This document shows positions 1-6,602 of a DNA stretch of 7,165 nt, piece by piece; position 1 is the first letter of the stretch, and each line of letters begins with the position of its first letter. Source of the stretch: Alistipes sp. (GTDB lineage: Bacteria; Bacteroidota; Bacteroidia; Bacteroidales; Rikenellaceae); assembly GCA_017631135.1 (NCBI GenBank), contig JAGBTW010000099.1, positions 1 through 7,165 on the forward strand, in the 5' to 3' direction. The position numbers and the translations under genes were made by a program. Below the pieces are notes generated by a model. That model did not search any database and was not told the DNA's origin. It saw nothing but the letters and a program-made list of their open reading frames with translations.

Positions 1-71
1 CAATACATAGTTATACTTTTTTTAAGTTAATTTCTTCACCCTCAAACGGCTATTACCGTCGAATTAGTGTG

Positions 72-101
72 CAAATGTATAAAATAATTTTATATATGCA
101 A
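72..101 (-). promoter_or_regulatory. Probable leftward promoter for a gene beyond the left edge
   Basis: On the minus strand, TACATTTG (79 to 72) matches the Bacteroidota -7 consensus TAnnTTTG exactly. A TTG (101 to 99) lies 19 nt upstream as a partial -33 box. It sits downstream of the glyA terminator and points out of the window, so it would serve a separate leftward gene. A minus-strand ATG lies at 8-6, giving a leader of about 55-60 nt if it is the start codon, but only two complete codons are visible and no product can be named. The -33 element is imperfect, so the call is moderate. The rest of 1-146 is AT-rich and shows no gene. Confidence 0.5.
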
Positions 102-146
102 TAGTCTCTGCCCAAAAACTTTAAGTATCAGCCCCACAGCGCAATT

Positions 147-176
147 AGAAAAGGGGCATCCTCAAAGATACCCCTT
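147..176 (-). terminator. Intrinsic terminator of glyA
   Basis: Read on the minus strand, AAGGGGTATC and GATGCCCCTT form a 10-bp stem (plus-strand arms 167-176 and 151-160) with one G-T wobble and a 6-nt loop, TTTGAG. The stem runs straight into a short T-rich tail (TTCT). It lies about 20 nt past the glyA stop codon, the expected place for a Rho-independent terminator. The tail is short, so read-through is possible. Confidence 0.8.
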
Positions 177-195
177 CTGTTTATGTGTGTTTAGC

Positions 196-1476
196 CTACC
201 ACGCAAACAATGGATACTGCTCCATCATGGCGTTCACATCCTTGCGCACAGCGGCGATGTTTGCCTCGTTCTCGGGGTCGCTCAACACGCGGTCGATGAG
301 CTCGGCGATGTAGTCCATCTTATCCTCCTTCACGCCACGAGTGGTGATGGCGGGGGTGCCGAAGCGCAAGCCCGAGGTGGTGAATGGTGTGCGTGAGTCG
401 AAGGGCACCATGTTCTTGTTGGTGGTGATGTCTGCCGCAACCAAGCACTTCTCCGCAAGCTTACCTGTGAGCTCGGGGAACTTGGTGCGCAAGTCTACGA
501 GCATGAGGTGGTTATCTGTGCCGCCCGACACAATCTTGTAGCCACGCTTTGTGAGCGCTGCAGCGAGGGCCTGTGAGTTCTTTACAACCTGCTTCTGGTA
601 CTCCTTATACTCGGGTGTGAGTGCCTCGCCAAATGCCACAGCCTTTGCTGCGATGACATGCTCGAGTGGTCCGCCCTGGATGCCTGGGAAGACTGCCGAG
701 TTCAAAATCTGTGACATCTTCTTAACCACGCCCTTGGGAGTAGTGTAGCCCCATGGGTTGTCGAAGTCCTTGCCCATGAGGATGATGCCGCCACGAGGAC
801 CGCGCAGGGTCTTGTGTGTTGTAGATGTTACGATGTGTGCATACTTAACGGGGTTGTCCAACAAACCTGCAGCGATGAGACCTGCGGTGTGCGCCATGTC
901 GATGAGCAACAACGCACCCACCTTGTCTGCTATCTCGCGCATGCGCTTGTAGTCCCACTCGCGTGAGAATGCCGAAGCACCACCGATGATGAGCTTGGGC
1001 TTGTGCTCGAGTGCCAATGCCTCCATCTCGTCATAGTCGATGTTGCCTGTCTCCTCCTTAAGCTTGTAGCCCACAGCGTTGAAGTACATGCCCGACATGT
1101 TTACTGGTGAGCCGTGTGAGAGGTGACCGCCATGCGAGAGGTCGAGACCCATGAATGTGTCGCCAGGCTTGAGGCATGCGAAGAACACAGCCATGTTAGC
1201 CTGTGCACCCGAGTGGGGCTGCACGTTGGCGTACTCTGCGTCGTAGAGCTTGCAGATGCGCTCGATGGCGAGGTTCTCAATCTTGTCTACCACCTCGCAA
1301 CCGCCATAGTAACGTGCTGCGGGATAGCCCTCTGCATATTTGTTTGTGCATACCGAGCCCATGGCAGCCATCACCTGGTCGCTAACGAAGTTCTCCGATG
1401 CGATAAGCTCGATGCCCTTTGTTTGACGTGCTCGCTCCTCGGCGATAAGGTCAAAAATCTGTAAATCCTTGTTCAT
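196..1476 (-). CDS. glyA: Serine hydroxymethyltransferase
   Basis: This cytoplasmic PLP enzyme interconverts serine plus tetrahydrofolate with glycine plus 5,10-methylene-tetrahydrofolate, the main supply of one-carbon units. The 426-residue protein is full length (E. coli GlyA is 417). By alignment from memory with E. coli, the active-site residues are present: Y47 and E49 in NKYAEGYP, Y57 in RYYGG, D193 and H196 in LIDMAHTAG, the PLP-binding lysine K222 in [12 protein letters not shown], and R371 in SGLRFGTPA for the substrate carboxylate. A stretch near residues 237-253 is a few residues longer than in E. coli, which I believe is normal for Bacteroidota. The ATG at 1476 has an A-rich leader with no Shine-Dalgarno sequence. 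The gene has its own promoter (1517-1548) and terminator (147-176), so it appears monocistronic. The leader is only about 35 nt, with no room for a glycine riboswitch. Confidence 0.97.
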   Translation of the reverse strand: MNKDLQIFDLIAEERARQTKGIELIASENFVSDQVMAAMGSVCTNKYAEGYPAARYYGGCEVVDKIENLAIERICKLYDAEYANVQPHSGAQANMAVFFACLKPGDTFMGLDLSHGGHLSHGSPVNMSGMYFNAVGYKLKEETGNIDYDEMEALALEHKPKLIIGGASAFSREWDYKRMREIADKVGALLLIDMAHTAGLIAAGLLDNPVKYAHIVTSTTHKTLRGPRGGIILMGKDFDNPWGYTTPKGVVKKMSQILNSAVFPGIQGGPLEHVIAAKAVAFGEALTPEYKEYQKQVVKNSQALAAALTKRGYKIVSGGTDNHLMLVDLRTKFPELTGKLAEKCLVAADITTNKNMVPFDSRTPFTTSGLRFGTPAITTRGVKEDKMDYIAELIDRVLSDPENEANIAAVRKDVNAMMEQYPLFAW

Positions 1477-1516
1477 TTTGGTTATAGTTTAGTTTATTGT
1501 TATCAATTCCAATCAA

Positions 1517-1548
1517 CAAAGTTATAAAAAAAATTATTAAACCACAAA
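1517..1548 (-). promoter_or_regulatory. glyA promoter, Bacteroidota-type -33/-7
   Basis: On the minus strand, TTTG (1548 to 1545) is followed after 20 nt by TAACTTTG (1524 to 1517). This is a perfect match to the Bacteroidota primary-sigma consensus TTTG - about 19-20 nt - TAnnTTTG. Transcription should start near 1508-1512, leaving a leader of roughly 35 nt before the glyA ATG. Confidence 0.8.
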
Positions 1549-1549
1549 A

Positions 1550-1581
1550 TTTTTCTTTCCTAAATATTTTCACTACCTTTG
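1550..1581 (+). promoter_or_regulatory. Promoter of the ybbR-coaE-folP operon
   Basis: TACCTTTG (1574-1581) is a perfect TAnnTTTG -7 box. The -33 region 18-20 nt upstream is only a T-run (TTTT 1550-1553 or TTTC 1552-1555), so that half is weak. The start point should fall near 1588-1592, giving a very short leader (about 10-15 nt) before the ATG at 1603. The site is back-to-back with the glyA promoter, with the two -33 regions almost touching. It also argues against a TTG start at 1579, which would lie inside the -7 box. Confidence 0.65.
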
Positions 1582-1602
1582 CGTCTACTAAAGTATCAGC
1601 GT

Positions 1603-2085
1603 ATGGAATTTATTAGAGAGATTTTCGGATGGGTGCGCCGCTGTGTGTCTCCCGTGTATGTTACGATGCTCTTTGCGTCGTTCGTGTTGTGGTTCATCAC
1701 CAAGCTCGGTGACACCTACACCACTGACCACGAGGTGGTCGTCATCATCGACAATAAGGAGTATGTCGTCGACTGCACCATACGCGGCAAGGGTACCGAC
1801 CTTGTGCACTACACCTTGTCGTCGGAGCGCAGCTGCTTCACTCTCCCCCTCTCGGACCTCACCCAGGATAAGCCTATGGTCGACAACGATGGCAACAGCA
1901 TCGCGCATATCACTGCCGAGTCTATGAAGCTCGCCCTCGCCCAGCGCATGGACAATGTCGATGTTGTGTCGGTGGGCTCTGTGCCAGTGATTGTGAAAAA
2001 GGCATCGGAGGTTATCGACGCGAAGCCCGTTGCAGAGACCGCATCGGAGAGCACAACAGATACCGATACCACACCTTATGTATAA
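1603..2085 (+). CDS. Short YbbR-like membrane-anchored protein
   Basis: The 160-residue protein has one membrane segment near the N-terminus (about residues 17-34, VYVTMLFASFVLWFITKL). The flank GDTYTTDHEVVV resembles the start of Bacteroidota YbbR-like proteins. After it comes one extracytoplasmic beta-rich region (about 42-132) containing RGKGTDLVHYTL, which resembles the repeating unit of YbbR domains. The C-terminal tail is rich in Thr, Ser and Asp (about 140-160). Bacteroidota YbbR proteins encoded next to coaE are, as I recall, around 300 residues, so this one looks reduced to one domain. YbbR homologues elsewhere (CdaR) regulate the diadenylate cyclase CdaA, but no cdaA is visible here. 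The start is ATG 1603; a TTG at 1579 in frame falls inside the promoter. The 3' end overlaps coaE by 8 nt. The family call is by pattern only and the function is unknown. Confidence 0.72.
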   Translation: MEFIREIFGWVRRCVSPVYVTMLFASFVLWFITKLGDTYTTDHEVVVIIDNKEYVVDCTIRGKGTDLVHYTLSSERSCFTLPLSDLTQDKPMVDNDGNSIAHITAESMKLALAQRMDNVDVVSVGSVPVIVKKASEVIDAKPVAETASESTTDTDTTPYV

Positions 2086-2677
2086 GGTAGGACTCACAGG
2101 AGGCATAGGCTCGGGCAAGAGCAAGGTCGCGGAGTTGCTTCGCGATAGGGGCGTTGCTGTCTACGACTCCGACAGCCGTGCCAAGGCGCTCATGAATGAT
2201 GATGCCTCACTCCGACAGTCGCTTATCAAGACCTTTGGTGAGGATGTCTTTAGTGCGAGTGGTCTTAATCGCAAGTGGCTTGCCGAGCGTGTCTTTAACA
2301 ACCCCGACGAGCTGCAGAGGCTCAATGCCATTGTTCACCCCGCCGTTATGCACGACTTTGCCGTGTGGGCAGAGGCGCAGAGTGGCGACTATGTCGTCAT
2401 GGAGTCAGCCATACTCCTCGAAGCGGGCTTGGAGTCGCACGTAGATGCCGTTGTTGCTGTCATGGCTCCGCGCGAGCTGCGCCTCGAGCGCGCTATGTTG
2501 CGTGACGGTGCTTCGCGCCAGCAGATTGAGGAGCGTATGCGCAACCAGTTGAGCGACGACCAGCGTGCCGAGCGCTCTAAATATGCCATTGTAAACATTG
2601 CTCTCGACGACCTCTACGACGATGTTGAGCAGCTGCACCGCCGCCTGTGCTATGATGCTAAACCCCACCACGCTTAA
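2078..2677 (+). CDS. coaE: Dephospho-CoA kinase
   Basis: CoaE phosphorylates the 3'-hydroxyl of the ribose of dephospho-CoA with ATP, the last step of coenzyme A synthesis in the cytoplasm. The 199-residue length is normal for the family. Visible motifs are the P-loop GGIGSGKS (residues 8-15), the acidic D30-S-D32 of the substrate-binding region, LNAIVHPAV with the conserved His-Pro (87-88), ILLEAGLE (112-119) in the CoA-binding region, and the lid-type RMRNQ (153-157). I chose ATG 2078 because translation then begins directly with the P-loop strand MYKVGLTGG; an upstream extension in the same frame reads through the ybbR gene. The start overlaps the ybbR stop by 8 nt (ATGTATAA), implying translational coupling. 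The 3' end overlaps folP. Confidence 0.96.
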   Translation: MYKVGLTGGIGSGKSKVAELLRDRGVAVYDSDSRAKALMNDDASLRQSLIKTFGEDVFSASGLNRKWLAERVFNNPDELQRLNAIVHPAVMHDFAVWAEAQSGDYVVMESAILLEAGLESHVDAVVAVMAPRELRLERAMLRDGASRQQIEERMRNQLSDDQRAERSKYAIVNIALDDLYDDVEQLHRRLCYDAKPHHA

Positions 2678-3488
2678 TCTTCGCGATAGCCACGTCATGG
2701 CTATTGTCAACCTCACGCCCGACTCGTTCTACTCCACGAGCCGCCATGCTTCGTCTGTGGAGGTGCATAGGAGCGTTGAGCGCGCTGTAGCCGATGGTGC
2801 TACTATTGTCGACCTCGGTGGCTACTCCACACGCCCAGGTGCTGCGGAGGTGTCGCTGGAGGAGGAGTGGCGTCGTGTGGATATGGGTCTTGGCGCTGTG
2901 CGCGATGCTGGCGTAGATGTGGTCGTATCTGTCGACACCTTCCGCTCGGAGGTTGTCAAGCGCGCCTACGAGAGCTACGGCGCGTTCATCGTTAACGACA
3001 TCTCGGCTGGCGAGGCTGATGAGGCTATGGTGGGCGTTGTTGCGCAGTTGGGGCTACCCTATGTCGCTATGCACATGCGTGGCACACCTGCCACCATGCA
3101 GTCGCTCACCGACTATCCCGAGGGTGTCACCAAAGGCGTTGTCGACTACTTCACCCAGCGCACACAAGAGCTCGAGACTGCGGGCATAGCACGCCAAAAC
3201 ATCATCCTCGACCCAGGCTTCGGCTTCGCAAAGAGCGTGGAGCAGAACTATGCCCTTATGCAGGGCTTGGATGCGTTGCGCGCGTTGGGCTACCCATTGC
3301 TTGTCGGTGTATCGCGCAAGTCTATGGTCTACCGCCCCTTGGGCATCACTCCCGAGGAGTCGTTGCCAGGCTCGTTGGCTTTGGCGTGGGAGGCTCTGCG
3401 TGGTGGTGACGCCATTGTGCGTGTCCACGATGTCGCTGCTACACACCAAGTTGTGAAGTTAGCAAAACAGTATAGATTGACCTTATAA
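2652..3488 (+). CDS. folP: Dihydropteroate synthase
   Basis: FolP condenses 6-hydroxymethyl-dihydropterin pyrophosphate with p-aminobenzoate to make dihydropteroate in folate synthesis, and is the sulfonamide target. The 278-residue protein is a complete TIM-barrel enzyme. Motifs include IVNLTPDSF (18-26), [11 protein letters not shown] (54-64), VSVDT with D95, VNDIS with N115/D116, MHMRGTP (140-146), LDPGFGFAK (186-194), VGVSRKS (218-224) and RVHD (257-260). The loop residues often changed in resistant enzymes (F26, T60, R61, P62 here) have the usual sensitive-type identities, so there is no sign of sulfonamide resistance. The start is ATG 2652 or the adjacent ATG 2655. Both overlap the coaE 3' end (by 26 or 23 nt), and there is no Shine-Dalgarno sequence. 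ATG 2697 would remove the first strand. In many Bacteroidota, as I recall, folP is followed by a diadenylate cyclase gene; here an ABC ATPase follows after 5 nt. Confidence 0.96.
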   Translation: MMLNPTTLNLRDSHVMAIVNLTPDSFYSTSRHASSVEVHRSVERAVADGATIVDLGGYSTRPGAAEVSLEEEWRRVDMGLGAVRDAGVDVVVSVDTFRSEVVKRAYESYGAFIVNDISAGEADEAMVGVVAQLGLPYVAMHMRGTPATMQSLTDYPEGVTKGVVDYFTQRTQELETAGIARQNIILDPGFGFAKSVEQNYALMQGLDALRALGYPLLVGVSRKSMVYRPLGITPEESLPGSLALAWEALRGGDAIVRVHDVAATHQVVKLAKQYRLTL

Positions 3489-3493
3489 GTGCA

Positions 3494-4150
3494 ATGGTTA
3501 TGATAAGAGTAGATAATATAGTTAAACGCTTTGGTCAGCTCGAGGTGCTGCATGGTGCGAGTATGTCGGTAGAGCGTGGCGAGATAGTCTCCATCGTAGG
3601 TGCAAGTGGCGCGGGCAAGACCACGCTACTGCAAATCATCGGCACACTCATGGAGGCCGACGCTGGCAGTGTCACCATCGACGGTGTATCGCCCATGGGT
3701 CTCTCGGATGCCAAGCTCTCGGAGTTTCGCAACAAACACATAGGCTTTGTCTTTCAGTTTCACCACCTCTTGGCGGAGTTCACAGCCAAGGAGAATGTCA
3801 TGATGCCCATGCTCATTGCGGGCATCGACACGCGCGAGGCATCGTTGCGCGCAGAGGAGCTCCTCGCCTTGGTCGGCATGTCGCACCGCATGGAGCACAA
3901 GCCCTCGGCACTCTCGGGAGGTGAGCAGCAGCGCGTGGCCATCGCTCGTGCCTTGGCAAATAGACCCTCTGTGGTGTTGGCTGACGAGCCTACGGGCAAC
4001 CTCGACAGCGTTACGCGCGAGGAGATACAGCAGCTCTTCTTCAAGCTGCGTGATGAGCTGGGTCAGACCTTCATCATCGTTACGCACGACGAGACCCTTG
4101 CCGAGCACTCTGACCGTAAAATCGTTATGTCCGATGGCAACATTCTGTGA
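3494..4150 (+). CDS. lolD: LolD-type ABC transporter ATP-binding protein
   Basis: This 218-residue stand-alone ATPase has all nucleotide-binding motifs: Walker A GASGAGKT (36-43), Q-loop glutamine in FQFHHLL (Q88), signature LSGGEQQR (140-147), Walker B VVLADEP with D164/E165, D-loop NLDS (169-172) and the H-loop histidine H198. The stretch [19 protein letters not shown] (87-105) is characteristic of the LolD/MacB group, which powers lipoprotein release from the inner membrane with LolC/LolE-type permeases. No permease gene is in the window, so its partner must be encoded elsewhere, and the substrate is inferred from family only. The start is ATG 3494, 5 nt after folP; ATG 3500 in the same frame is also possible. 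The stop is one nt before the next start codon. Confidence 0.88.
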   Translation: MVMIRVDNIVKRFGQLEVLHGASMSVERGEIVSIVGASGAGKTTLLQIIGTLMEADAGSVTIDGVSPMGLSDAKLSEFRNKHIGFVFQFHHLLAEFTAKENVMMPMLIAGIDTREASLRAEELLALVGMSHRMEHKPSALSGGEQQRVAIARALANRPSVVLADEPTGNLDSVTREEIQQLFFKLRDELGQTFIIVTHDETLAEHSDRKIVMSDGNIL

Positions 4151-4151
4151 T

Positions 4152-4922
4152 ATGAGCCGCGACGAGATGCGCGACATGCTCGAAGCGCTGCACGATAGAT
4201 ACAACAACGAGGCATTCATCGAGCGCGACCCCATCAGCGTGCCCCATAGCTTCACTAACCCCATAGATAGGGAGATTGCGGGCTTCCTCGCTGCCACCAT
4301 CGCGTGGGGTAACCGCCAGGCTATCGTCAAGAGTGCCCACCGCATGATGCGATACATGGACAACGCCCCCGAGGAGTTCGTGCGTAATGCCACCGAGGGC
4401 GACATGGAGTACCTCTCGAGCTATGTCCACCGCACCTTCAACGGCACCGACCTCAAGGACTTTGTGCGCGGCTTGCGCCATATACTCAACGAGTGGGGTA
4501 GTGTGGGCAACTACTTCGAGACGCGCTATGCGGAGCATGGTGACCTTCGCCCCGTGCTCTCGGACTTCAGGCGCGACTTCTTCGCTATCGACCACGACAA
4601 ACACTCCGAGAAGCACCTCTCGTCAATCGATAAGGGTGCTGCGTGCAAGCGCCTGTGCATGTACTTGCGCTGGTTTGTGCGCCACGATGATAGGGGTGTC
4701 GACTTCGGTCTGTGGCGTCGCATACCTATGTCGGCGCTATATATGCCCCTCGACATACACACTGGTCGCATGGGTCGCAACCTCGGACTCTTGAGCCGCA
4801 AGCAGAGCGACTGGAAGGCTGTCGAAGAGCTCACCGCCTCGCTACGCGAGCTTTCGGCTGACGACCCCGTGCGCTACGATTATTCGCTCTTTGGCCTCGG
4901 CATCACGGGTGATGATTTGTAA
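4152..4922 (+). CDS. DUF2400 / TIGR02757 family protein
   Basis: This 256-residue protein of unknown function fits the DUF2400/TIGR02757 family in length and in several features: NPIDREIAGFLAATIAWGNR (36-55), GAACKRLCMYLRWFVR (162-177), ALYMPLDIHTGRMGRNLGLL (195-214), and the C-terminal DDPVRYDYSLFGLG (237-250). No signal peptide or membrane segment is visible, so it should be cytoplasmic. The order of a Gly/Lys-rich helix-turn segment followed by PLDxHT-x-R-xxxx-LGLL resembles HhH-GPD DNA glycosylases, where an analogous VDTHVxRVxxRLGL stretch carries the catalytic aspartate. By that analogy D201 would be the candidate catalytic residue; this is inference, not an established family function. 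The start is ATG 4152, one nt after the lolD stop, so translation is probably coupled. Confidence 0.88.
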   Translation: MSRDEMRDMLEALHDRYNNEAFIERDPISVPHSFTNPIDREIAGFLAATIAWGNRQAIVKSAHRMMRYMDNAPEEFVRNATEGDMEYLSSYVHRTFNGTDLKDFVRGLRHILNEWGSVGNYFETRYAEHGDLRPVLSDFRRDFFAIDHDKHSEKHLSSIDKGAACKRLCMYLRWFVRHDDRGVDFGLWRRIPMSALYMPLDIHTGRMGRNLGLLSRKQSDWKAVEELTASLRELSADDPVRYDYSLFGLGITGDDL

Positions 4923-4976
4923 TATTATCCCTCACTTCCCAACCCTCGGTCACGAACTAACCTCCCTGTAGTCTAA

Positions 4977-5675
4977 ATGTTTCGGTTTAAGCAGTTTGAG
5001 ATACGCGACGAGCTCTCGGCGATGAAGATAGGCACCGATGGTGTGCTTCTTGGCGCGTGGGTAGATGTTGCGGGTGATGAGCGCATCCTCGACATCGGCA
5101 CAGGCACAGGTCTTGTCGCTATCATGTGTGCACAGCGCAACGCGAATGCTGTGATTAAGGGCATCGACATAGTTGCGGATGCTGTCGTGGAGGCTCGCTA
5201 CAATGCCAAGCGCACACCTTGGCACTCTCGCCTCTCGTTCGAGCATGCCGATGCGAGTAACTATGATGACGGCACCAAGTACGACCACATTGTCTCCAAC
5301 CCGCCATTCTTCCTCACCACACTGCACTCGCCCGATGCCTCGCGTGCCATTGCGCGCCATGCCACTACGCTCACCTACAAGGCTCTTGTTGCCGCTGCCG
5401 AGCGCATCTTGAAGCCTTATGGTCATTTGAGTGTCATCCTCCCTACGGAGTGTGCAGCGCAGTTTCGCCGTGTGGCCTTTGAGCGCCTATGGTTGAGCCG
5501 CATTACGGATGTCGTTACCGCCTCGGGTGAAGCACCCAAGCGCACGCTCATGGAGTTTACACTTACCTCCGAGCCCACGATGCCACGCAGCTCGAGCCTT
5601 ACGATACACAACCCTGGGGGTGGCTATACAGAGGAATATCGCCAGCTGACAAAAGAATTCTACCTCAATTTTTGA
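4977..5675 (+). CDS. trmN6: tRNA1(Val) (adenine(37)-N6)-methyltransferase
   Basis: TrmN6 (YfiC) uses S-adenosylmethionine to methylate N6 of adenine 37, next to the anticodon of tRNA-Val1. The 232-residue cytoplasmic protein is a complete class I methyltransferase. It opens with the family hallmark FRFKQFEIR...AMKIGTDGVLLGAW (2-28), followed by SAM-binding motif I LDIGTGTG (38-45), the acidic D64 in GIDI, catalytic motif IV NPPF (108-111), and the C-terminal KEFYLNF typical of the group. ATG 4977 gives exactly the expected N-terminus. The 54 nt upstream (4923-4976) is pyrimidine-rich and shows neither a TAnnTTTG promoter nor a terminator hairpin, so the gene is probably the last of the operon. 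The specific tRNA target is by family; other NPPF methyltransferases act on different substrates. The stop codon overlaps the -33 box of the next promoter. Confidence 0.92.
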   Translation: MFRFKQFEIRDELSAMKIGTDGVLLGAWVDVAGDERILDIGTGTGLVAIMCAQRNANAVIKGIDIVADAVVEARYNAKRTPWHSRLSFEHADASNYDDGTKYDHIVSNPPFFLTTLHSPDASRAIARHATTLTYKALVAAAERILKPYGHLSVILPTECAAQFRRVAFERLWLSRITDVVTASGEAPKRTLMEFTLTSEPTMPRSSSLTIHNPGGGYTEEYRQLTKEFYLNF

Positions 5676-5702
5676 TTGCTTGGCGAATTATCGCTATATT
5701 TG
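5671..5702 (+). promoter_or_regulatory. Promoter of the DUF4831 gene pair
   Basis: TTTG (5671-5674) and TATATTTG (5695-5702) are separated by 20 nt, a perfect match to the Bacteroidota consensus with the same spacing as the glyA promoter. The -33 box lies over the last bases of trmN6, including its TGA stop. The start point should be near 5709-5712, with a leader of under 20 nt before the ATG at 5728. This separates the last two genes from the upstream operon, although read-through from trmN6 is possible because no terminator is visible. Confidence 0.8.
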
Positions 5703-5707
5703 CAATC
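5674..5707. repeat. Nested inverted repeats across the DUF4831 promoter
   Basis: The outer arms GATTGC (5674-5679) and GCAATC (5702-5707) flank the spacer and -7 box. Within them, GCGA (5683-5686) and TCGC (5691-5694) form a second short inverted repeat around ATTA. The two centres differ by about 2 bp. The arrangement could be an operator or a weak hairpin after trmN6, but it lacks a U-tract and the arms are short, so it may be chance. Confidence 0.3.
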
Positions 5708-5727
5708 ATTTATTAAAACCATAGAGT

Positions 5728-6594
5728 ATGAAAAAGATTGTTACTATACTTCTTGCCGCCTTGTTTACCACTATGGCGTATGACCTCTCGGCGCAGCAGG
5801 TCGTTAAGCAACGCGTAGGAAAGTTTAAGGAGGGTGGCGAGCTCGTTGTTCGCGAGGCCACCACAACACTCGTCGTAGACCTCGTTGTCGAGTGCGAGGA
5901 GTTCGAGGCGGGTGTATATGCTCGCTATGCACAGAAGCTCCTTGGTAAGCGTGCCTCGCTTGTTAATCGCATGTCGTATGAGGTTGTGGGTGCCGATGTT
6001 GCTGTGCTTGCCGAGCCCGACTACTACACCACAAACATCGAGTGTGACACCACCGAGAGAACATATATCGGTGACGAGGTTGCCGTAGACCGCCTCTCGG
6101 CTGCGGAGCAGAACTTGGAGAGTGCCGCAAAGAGCGCTGCCGACAAGATTTATGAGTTGCGCACAGCACGCCAGGAGATTATCCTTGGCGAGTTTGGTGA
6201 CGGCGTCTATGGCGCGGGACTCGAAGCTGCCCTACGCGAGATTGACCGCCTCGAGAGCGAGTACCTCAAGCTCTTCTATGGCGTACGCACACTCTCTACC
6301 AAGCACCACCGCATCGTGCTCCCCGTCTCGGCAGATGCACCAAGCAGCGTCATCGCACGCTTCAACAGCGAGGAGGGCTTGTTGCAAAAGGATAACATCG
6401 CTGGCGACATCATCATGGTCACCATCACCCCTTCAGCCATGAGCTATCCCGCAAGCGAGGAGAAGGGCACTGTGGCATATCGCTATGCTAATAACGCTAC
6501 TGTCGTCGTGAGCCTTGCACAGCAGAAGTTGGCAAGCCGCGTGCTCCCCATCTACGAGTTTGGCGAGGTTGTATACTTCGCAGTGCCTAAATAG
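5728..6594 (+). CDS. Secreted DUF4831 family protein
   Basis: This 288-residue protein has a clear Sec signal peptide (residues 1-22): MKKIV, a hydrophobic core, and cleavage likely after LSA before QQ. No lipobox cysteine is present, so it should be periplasmic or otherwise exported. The mature part matches the Bacteroidota-specific DUF4831 family by pattern: TTTLVVDLVVECEEFEAG with VYARYAQKLLG (about 45-73), a central helical part with IYELRTARQEIILGE (141-155) and ALREIDRLESEYLKLFYG (168-185), and the C-terminal LPIYEFGEVVYFAVPK (273-288). No enzymatic motif is evident and the function is unknown. The ATG at 5728 is fixed by the signal peptide and lies just downstream of a consensus promoter. 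An AlkD-like gene follows after 8 nt and is probably cotranscribed. Confidence 0.87.
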   Translation: MKKIVTILLAALFTTMAYDLSAQQVVKQRVGKFKEGGELVVREATTTLVVDLVVECEEFEAGVYARYAQKLLGKRASLVNRMSYEVVGADVAVLAEPDYYTTNIECDTTERTYIGDEVAVDRLSAAEQNLESAAKSAADKIYELRTARQEIILGEFGDGVYGAGLEAALREIDRLESEYLKLFYGVRTLSTKHHRIVLPVSADAPSSVIARFNSEEGLLQKDNIAGDIIMVTITPSAMSYPASEEKGTVAYRYANNATVVVSLAQQKLASRVLPIYEFGEVVYFAVPK

Positions 6595-6602
6595 TCTTTA
6601 CG

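Noticed and set aside
1477..1516. A glycine or other riboswitch in the glyA leader
   Set aside because: The predicted leader is only about 35 nt and AT-rich with no stable paired elements, too short for a known aptamer.
1579..1602. An upstream TTG start adding 8 residues to the YbbR-like protein
   Set aside because: The codon lies inside the -7 box (1574-1581), upstream of the expected transcription start, so it could not be translated from this promoter. ATG 1603 puts the membrane segment in the usual place.
1588..2124. A 178-codon minus-strand open frame opposite the YbbR-like gene
   Set aside because: It would cover the promoter region and the start of coaE, has no recognisable domain, and lies opposite a gene with a convincing membrane segment and coupled junction.
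2598..2651. An upstream ATG extending folP by 18 residues into coaE
   Set aside because: The added residues are a low-complexity Ser/Thr/Ala stretch encoded out of frame with coaE, and DHPS normally begins shortly before the first beta strand, as with ATG 2652/2655.
3816..4151. An extension of the DUF2400 frame 112 codons upstream through lolD
   Set aside because: It is the +1 shadow of lolD, rich in Arg, Ser and Trp. The family N-terminus fits ATG 4152, one nt after the lolD stop.
3626..4405. A 259-codon open frame on the minus strand opposite lolD and the DUF2400 gene
   Set aside because: Both plus-strand genes are clearly real by motif and junction. The antisense frame matches no family I know, spans a gene boundary, and is explained by the GC-rich codon bias.
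4923..4976. A separate promoter or terminator between DUF2400 and trmN6
   Set aside because: No TAnnTTTG box and no GC-rich hairpin with a T-run are present; the gap is merely pyrimidine-rich.
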